64,000 nucleotides of DNA from Pseudoduganella aquatica. Lineage in GTDB: Bacteria > Pseudomonadota > Gammaproteobacteria > Burkholderiales > Burkholderiaceae_D. Positions within the stretch are counted from its first letter, which is position 1; every line of letters starts with the position of its first letter. This document shows, piece by piece, positions 58,800 through 64,000 of the stretch. Made by a program: the position numbers and the translations under genes. A model generated the notes under the pieces. It made no database searches, was not told the origin of the DNA, and saw nothing but the letters and a program-made list of their open reading frames with translations. The stretch spans positions 1 through 64,000 of the forward strand of contig NZ_WWCU01000035.1 of the NCBI RefSeq assembly GCF_009857595.1. Direction: 5' to 3'.

Positions 58800-59561
58800 A
58801 TGAACAACTTTATCAGCGCAACGATGATGGCAGCCACCCTGTACGCGGCGCACGGCGCCACCATCGCACAGGAGATGGCCAGCGAAAGCCGCCGCATCGA
58901 TGCGCGTGCCGTGAAGGTGGTGCTCGACGGCGTCATCAGCCTCAATGTCAAGCAGGGCGCGACCGCCTCGCTGGTGGTCAGCGGCGACAAGCGCTACCTG
59001 ACCAAGGTGACTGTGGTGCAGAACGGCGACACGCTGCGCATCGGCACGGAACTGAACGGCGTGCAGCTGCACAACCACCAGCTGCGCGCTGAACTGACGC
59101 TGCCCAATCTGCGCGAACTGGTGTCGGCCGGCGTGGGCTCGGCCGACGTGAGCGGCTTCACCGGCGACGAAATGCGCCTGGCGCTCGAAGGCGCGGGCGC
59201 CGTCAACGTCACCTCGCGCTACCGCAACGTGAACGCCAGACTGACCGGCGTGGGCAGCATGCACCTGAACGCCGGCGAGGCTGAAACAGTCGGCCTGGAT
59301 TTGCGCGGCGCGGGGCAGATCGTGGTCAGCGGCCAAAGCAAAAGCCTGAACGCCAAGCTGGGCGGCATCGGCAGCCTGGACGCGCAGCAGCTGCGCGCCG
59401 ACAGCGTGGACGTGGACCTGAGCGGCCTGGGCGGCGCCACGGTGTACGCCAAGACCAGCGCCAATCTGCGCCTGACCGGCCTGGGTTCGGCCACCGTGTA
59501 CGGCAAGCCCGCCAACCGCAGCGCCAGCGCGCGCGGCCTGGGCAGCGTGGCCTGGAACTAG
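58800..59561 (+). CDS. DUF2807 (GIN-domain) secreted protein (253 aa)
   Basis: A signal peptide (residues 1-23) is followed by a repetitive beta-helix typical of the putative auto-transporter adhesin head GIN domain: VVLDGVISLNVKQG, LRELVSAGVGSADVSGF, LALEGAGAVNV, ARLTGVGSMHLNAG, DLRGAGQIVVSG and later GLGSATVYG turns. Each rung ends in G-x-G. This fold is found in envelope or surface proteins of unknown role. It ends four bases into the convergent tadC gene. Confidence 0.85.
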   Translation: MNNFISATMMAATLYAAHGATIAQEMASESRRIDARAVKVVLDGVISLNVKQGATASLVVSGDKRYLTKVTVVQNGDTLRIGTELNGVQLHNHQLRAELTLPNLRELVSAGVGSADVSGFTGDEMRLALEGAGAVNVTSRYRNVNARLTGVGSMHLNAGEAETVGLDLRGAGQIVVSGQSKSLNAKLGGIGSLDAQQLRADSVDVDLSGLGGATVYAKTSANLRLTGLGSATVYGKPANRSASARGLGSVAWN

Positions 59562-60520
59562 TGCGCGCCGGCGGCCGGCAGCATCACTTTACCCAGCTGT
59601 ATCAGGGCCGGCCCGAGCAGCACCATCATCAGCGTGGGGAAGATGCAGAAGATCAGCGGGAACAGCATCTTCAGCGCGATCTTCGCCGCCGCCTCTTCCG
59701 CCATCATGCTGCGCTTGCCGCGCAAATTCTCCGCATGCACCCGCAGCGAGTCGCCCATGCTGGTGCCGAAGCGCTCGGACTGGATCAGCATGGCCACCAG
59801 CGTGTCCACGTCCTCCACGCCGCTGCGCAGCGCCAGGTTGCGCAAGGCCCGCTCCTTGCTGAAGCCGGCCCGCATTTCCATCAGCACCAGCTGCAGCTCC
59901 TGCGCCAGCACCACGCTCTTGAGGTGCACCTCGCCGGCCACCTTGGCCAGCGCGCGCTCCAGGCTCAGGCCCGCCTCCACGCACACCGTCAGCAAGTCCA
60001 GCGCGTCCGGCAGATGCTCGAAGATGTCGCGCTGGCGCGCGGCGGCGGTGCGCGCCAGCAGCACGTTGGGCAGGTAGTAGCCCAGCGCCGCTGAACCCAG
60101 CAGCGCGGCCAGCCAGCCGCGCCCCACGGCGCCGCCCGGCGCGTCCGCCGACAAGGCCCAGGCCAGCACGGCCAGCAGCGCCGGCAACAGCAGCGACAGC
60201 AGCGTCTTGGCCGCGAAGTACAGCGTGGGCGCCGAGGCGTGGCGCCAGCCTGCCGTCATGAAGCGGGTGCGCAGCGGCGAACGCTCCCAGCCCTCCTCCG
60301 GCAGCGACAGCCGCACAAAGGGCTGCGCCACCTTGGCCGCCTTCTCCACCCAGCCGGACGGCGCGTCCACGCGGCTCTCCGGCAGCGCGTGCGCAGCCAG
60401 GCGCTGGCGCAGCGCGCCGGGGACCAGCAGCGCCATGGCCGCCAGCGCCACCAGCGCCACCACCACGAAGACCACCAGCAGGAACAGCAGGTGGTTCAGG
60501 TCCAGTGCCGGCGCGTTCAC
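59558..60520 (-). CDS. tadC: Tad pilus inner-membrane protein TadC (320 aa)
   Basis: Polytopic T2SSF-domain protein of the Tad/Flp pilus platform. N-terminal helix (LLFLLVVFVVVALVALAAM), two more helices near residues 115-165, the conserved LPDALDLLTVCVEAGLSLERAL and a C-terminal helix pair. The start is GTG at 60520, overlapping the tadB stop (GTGA). A longer frame upstream reads through tadB in a different phase and is rejected. Last tad gene seen in the operon. Confidence 0.88.
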   Translation of the reverse strand: MNAPALDLNHLLFLLVVFVVVALVALAAMALLVPGALRQRLAAHALPESRVDAPSGWVEKAAKVAQPFVRLSLPEEGWERSPLRTRFMTAGWRHASAPTLYFAAKTLLSLLLPALLAVLAWALSADAPGGAVGRGWLAALLGSAALGYYLPNVLLARTAAARQRDIFEHLPDALDLLTVCVEAGLSLERALAKVAGEVHLKSVVLAQELQLVLMEMRAGFSKERALRNLALRSGVEDVDTLVAMLIQSERFGTSMGDSLRVHAENLRGKRSMMAEEAAAKIALKMLFPLIFCIFPTLMMVLLGPALIQLGKVMLPAAGAH

Positions 60521-61509
60521 AGGCGTATCCTGATCAGCTGGCGCATCCACAGCAGCCCGGCCAGCATGGCCCCGGCGCCGTACCACAGCATTTTCACGCC
60601 GCCCGGGTCGGTCCACAGCACGCTGCTGTACTCGTAGCTGGTGAGCGACATCATGGCGATGGCGCCCAGCGGCAGCAAGCCCAGTATCCAGGCCGACATG
60701 CGGCCCTCGGCCGTGAGCACGCGGATCTGCCCCAGCAGGCGCAGGCGGGCGCGCACCATGCGCGCGATATTGCCCAGCAATTCAGCCAGATTGCCGCCCG
60801 ACTCGCGCTGGATCAGCACCGCGATCACCAGGTAGCGCAGATCGGTCAGCGGAATGCGCGCGCCCAGGTTGTGCAAGGCTTCGTTCATCGGCACGCCGTA
60901 GTTGATCTCCTCGTAGGCGGTGCGGAATTCGCTGCCTATGGGCTCCGGCATCTCGTTGCCCACCATGTGCAGCACGTTGGCGAAGGAGTGGCCGGCGCGC
61001 AGAGCGCGGCTGAGGAAGTCCGCCGCCTCGGGCAACTGCTCCTGCAGCCTGGCCAGGCGCGCGCTGCGCGCCCGGTATAGCAGCAGCGCCGGCGCCAGCA
61101 AGGCCGCCGCGAGGGCCAGCAGGTGCGCGGGGCGCGGCAGGCCGGCCAGCGGCGGCGCCACGGCGGCGGCCAGCAGCAGCCCGGCCTGCACACCCAGCAG
61201 GCGCGCCACGCTCCAGCCCATTCCCGCCTGCAGCAGCAGCCGGTCCAGCAGCACCGCCAGCGGCAGCAGCCGGGGACGCCGCAGCAGCGCTTCCAGCCAG
61301 GGCGCGGCGCTGTAGCGGCGCTGCTTGAGGATGGTGACGCGCGGCGCCAGGGCGCCGTCCTCGCCGCGCGCGGCCATCAGCTCCAGGCGGCGCGCTATGC
61401 GGCGCGCGCCGCCGCCGTGCGTGCCGGACCACCAGAGCCAGGCGCCCTCGATCAGCAGGATCACGGCGGCGAACAGCAGCACGGCAAATGCGGAAAAGAC
61501 CAGGTCCAT
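60517..61509 (-). CDS. tadB: Tad pilus inner-membrane protein TadB (330 aa)
   Basis: Partner of TadC in the inner-membrane platform. The start at 61509 follows AGGAGC and gives MDLVFSAFAVLLFAAVILLI as the first membrane helix. Conserved motif: EQLPEAADFLSRALRAGHSF; C-terminal helix pair (ILGLLPLGAIAMMSL, MLWYGAGAMLAGLL). The upstream in-frame stretch is low-complexity. Confidence 0.88.
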   Translation of the reverse strand: MDLVFSAFAVLLFAAVILLIEGAWLWWSGTHGGGARRIARRLELMAARGEDGALAPRVTILKQRRYSAAPWLEALLRRPRLLPLAVLLDRLLLQAGMGWSVARLLGVQAGLLLAAAVAPPLAGLPRPAHLLALAAALLAPALLLYRARSARLARLQEQLPEAADFLSRALRAGHSFANVLHMVGNEMPEPIGSEFRTAYEEINYGVPMNEALHNLGARIPLTDLRYLVIAVLIQRESGGNLAELLGNIARMVRARLRLLGQIRVLTAEGRMSAWILGLLPLGAIAMMSLTSYEYSSVLWTDPGGVKMLWYGAGAMLAGLLWMRQLIRIRL

Positions 61510-61540
61510 GGCAGCTCCTGTGAAGGGACGGACGGCGTGC

Positions 61541-62908
<1,368 letters not shown>

Positions 62909-62939
62909 GATCTTCTCCTCGTATGGGTTACAGGTCGAA

Positions 62940-64000
62940 CTAGAGTTCAGACTCGCTGCGGCCGAACAGGCGGTCGAACAGGCCCTTGCTTTCCGGGACG
63001 CGGCGCGCCGCCACCACTTCCACCAGGTCGGCCAGGCTGCGCGCCACCGGGCTGCTGCGCGAGAGCTGCAGCAGCGGCACGCCCTGGTTGACCGAATCGG
63101 TGGCGGACAGGTAGTCGTTGGGCACCGTGTGCATCACCTCCGCGCCCAGCGCCTGTTCCAGGTCGGCCAGGCGCAGCTTGCCGCCGCGCTCGTAGCGGTT
63201 GACGATCAGGCGGATGCGTTCGCCCGGATAGCCGAGCGAGCGGAAGATGTCGAGCAGGCGGCGGCCGTCGCGGATGTCCGGCAGCGCCAGTTGCAGCACC
63301 GGATAGATGGCGTCCGCGCTGTCGAGCGCGCGCAGCGAGATGGCGTCGATCTGGCGCCCCACGTCCAGCACGATGTAGTCGTAGTGCTGGCGCGCCACGC
63401 GCATGATGGCGTCCATGTGCTCCGGCTTCATGGTCCCGGCCTGGTGCGGATCGTCGGCCGCCGCCAGCACGCCGAAATTGGGCGTGACGTGCACCAGGCA
63501 GGAATCGAGGAAGGCGCCGTCCATGCGCGCGATCTGCGCGCAGATGTCGGACAGCGTCATGGCCGGCTTCTGGTCCGACACGTACAGGGTGGCGTCGCCG
63601 AACTGGCCGTGCAGGTCGATCAGCAGCACCTTGCGCTCGGCCAGCACCGCCAGCGCGTAGCCGAAATTGGTGGCCAGGAAGGTGGCGCCGCTGCCGCCCT
63701 TGCAGGAGATGAAGGCCAGCGCCTTGCCGTCGCGCATATGGGCCACGCCGGTCTCCACCTCGATGCGGTCCATCGCCTCGTGGAAGGCGCGGTGCACCAG
63801 CGGCAGCGGCAGCACCTCGCGCATGCCGGCGCGCATGGCGCGTATCAGCAGCTCCTGCTGCGGCCCGCGCGTGAGCAGCATGCAGCAGGCGCGCGGATAG
63901 TGCTTGACCAGGCGCTCGACCAGCTCGGCCTCCTCCGGCGCCACCTCGCTGGCGTCGAGTATCACCAGTTCGGGCGCCTCGGCCAGCACGCGCTCGACCG
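62940..64000 (-). CDS. tadZ: Tad pilus assembly protein TadZ/CpaE, start beyond window
   Basis: The frame is open to the right edge (codons continue upstream of a GTG at 63989), so the N-terminus is missing. Visible parts: the end of a receiver-like (ARD) domain (LVILDASEVAPEEAELVERL, MREVLPLPL) and a ParA/MinD-type ATPase domain with SCKGGSGATFLATNFG. In the latter the second P-loop Lys is replaced by Ala, while the signature Lys is kept, as in many TadZ proteins. TadZ positions the Tad machinery at the cell pole. The C-terminal tail ends FDRLFGRSESEL. Confidence 0.9.
   Translation of the reverse strand, partial: VERVLAEAPELVILDASEVAPEEAELVERLVKHYPRACCMLLTRGPQQELLIRAMRAGMREVLPLPLVHRAFHEAMDRIEVETGVAHMRDGKALAFISCKGGSGATFLATNFGYALAVLAERKVLLIDLHGQFGDATLYVSDQKPAMTLSDICAQIARMDGAFLDSCLVHVTPNFGVLAAADDPHQAGTMKPEHMDAIMRVARQHYDYIVLDVGRQIDAISLRALDSADAIYPVLQLALPDIRDGRRLLDIFRSLGYPGERIRLIVNRYERGGKLRLADLEQALGAEVMHTVPNDYLSATDSVNQGVPLLQLSRSSPVARSLADLVEVVAARRVPESKGLFDRLFGRSESEL

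Overview
The window is GC-rich chromosomal DNA of a betaproteobacterium, most likely an Oxalobacteraceae member (Massilia/Duganella/Janthinobacterium-like). The evidence is synteny and family type: Burkholderiales-type porins, DUF484-xerC, hslVU, grxC-secB-gpsA, gpmA-envC-ctp-moeB, petABC-sspAB, and a zinc-finger-less DksA of the betaproteobacterial type. The genus is inferred from gene content; I could not run a search.

Layout. 1-10.6 kb: a cut-off Sel1-type gene, two tandem outer-membrane porins with good terminators, DUF484-xerC, a COG0523 metal GTPase followed by dksA, a two-STAS-domain protein, and hslV-hslU. 10.66-10.88 kb: two facing palindromic repeat elements. 10.9-21.8 kb (minus strand): a complete type II secretion operon read G-H-I-J-K-L-M-N-D-E-F-C with many overlapping start/stop codons. 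21.8-26.4 kb (minus): gpmA-envC-ctp-moeB. 26.5-29.4 kb: rhodanese, grxC, secB, an SH3 protein and gpsA. 29.5-33.4 kb: an unusual three-gene module, a Tat-type lipoprotein ending in an apparently incomplete Ig-like domain followed by two large proteins without signal peptides that share an N-terminal beta-strand-like motif. 33.35-34.4 kb: a membrane-anchored nuclease-like protein and a periplasmic cupin.

34.63-49.66 kb is a 15-kb integrated element in the 3' end of a tRNA-Thr(UGU) gene. It is bounded by 47-bp direct repeats (one mismatch), with a tyrosine integrase at the left end and a 19-bp putative arm-type sequence inside each end. It looks like an integrated mobilizable plasmid: a MobV relaxase, a RepA/DnaB-like helicase at the end of a five-gene coupled operon with an upstream palindrome, and a serine resolvase next to a Tn3-like three-subsite res locus. 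It also carries AT-richer cargo: a DUF4145 protein, several unknowns, a beta-sandwich/membrane protein, a resolvase remnant, and a HipA-like kinase overlapping a HipA-N/HIRAN protein.

49.7-53.8 kb (minus): petABC (cytochrome bc1) and sspAB. 54-58.4 kb: mscL, a DegS/AlgW-like protease, DUF2461, and a LysR regulator divergent from a tartrate/D-malate dehydrogenase. 58.4-59.6 kb: a small secreted protein and a DUF2807 protein behind a LytTR-type direct repeat. 59.6-64 kb (minus): tadZ-tadA-tadB-tadC of a Tad/Flp pilus locus running off the right edge.

The best candidates for something undescribed are the split-domain lipoprotein module (29.5-33.4 kb) and the kinase/HIRAN pair at the right end of the element (47.7-49.5 kb).
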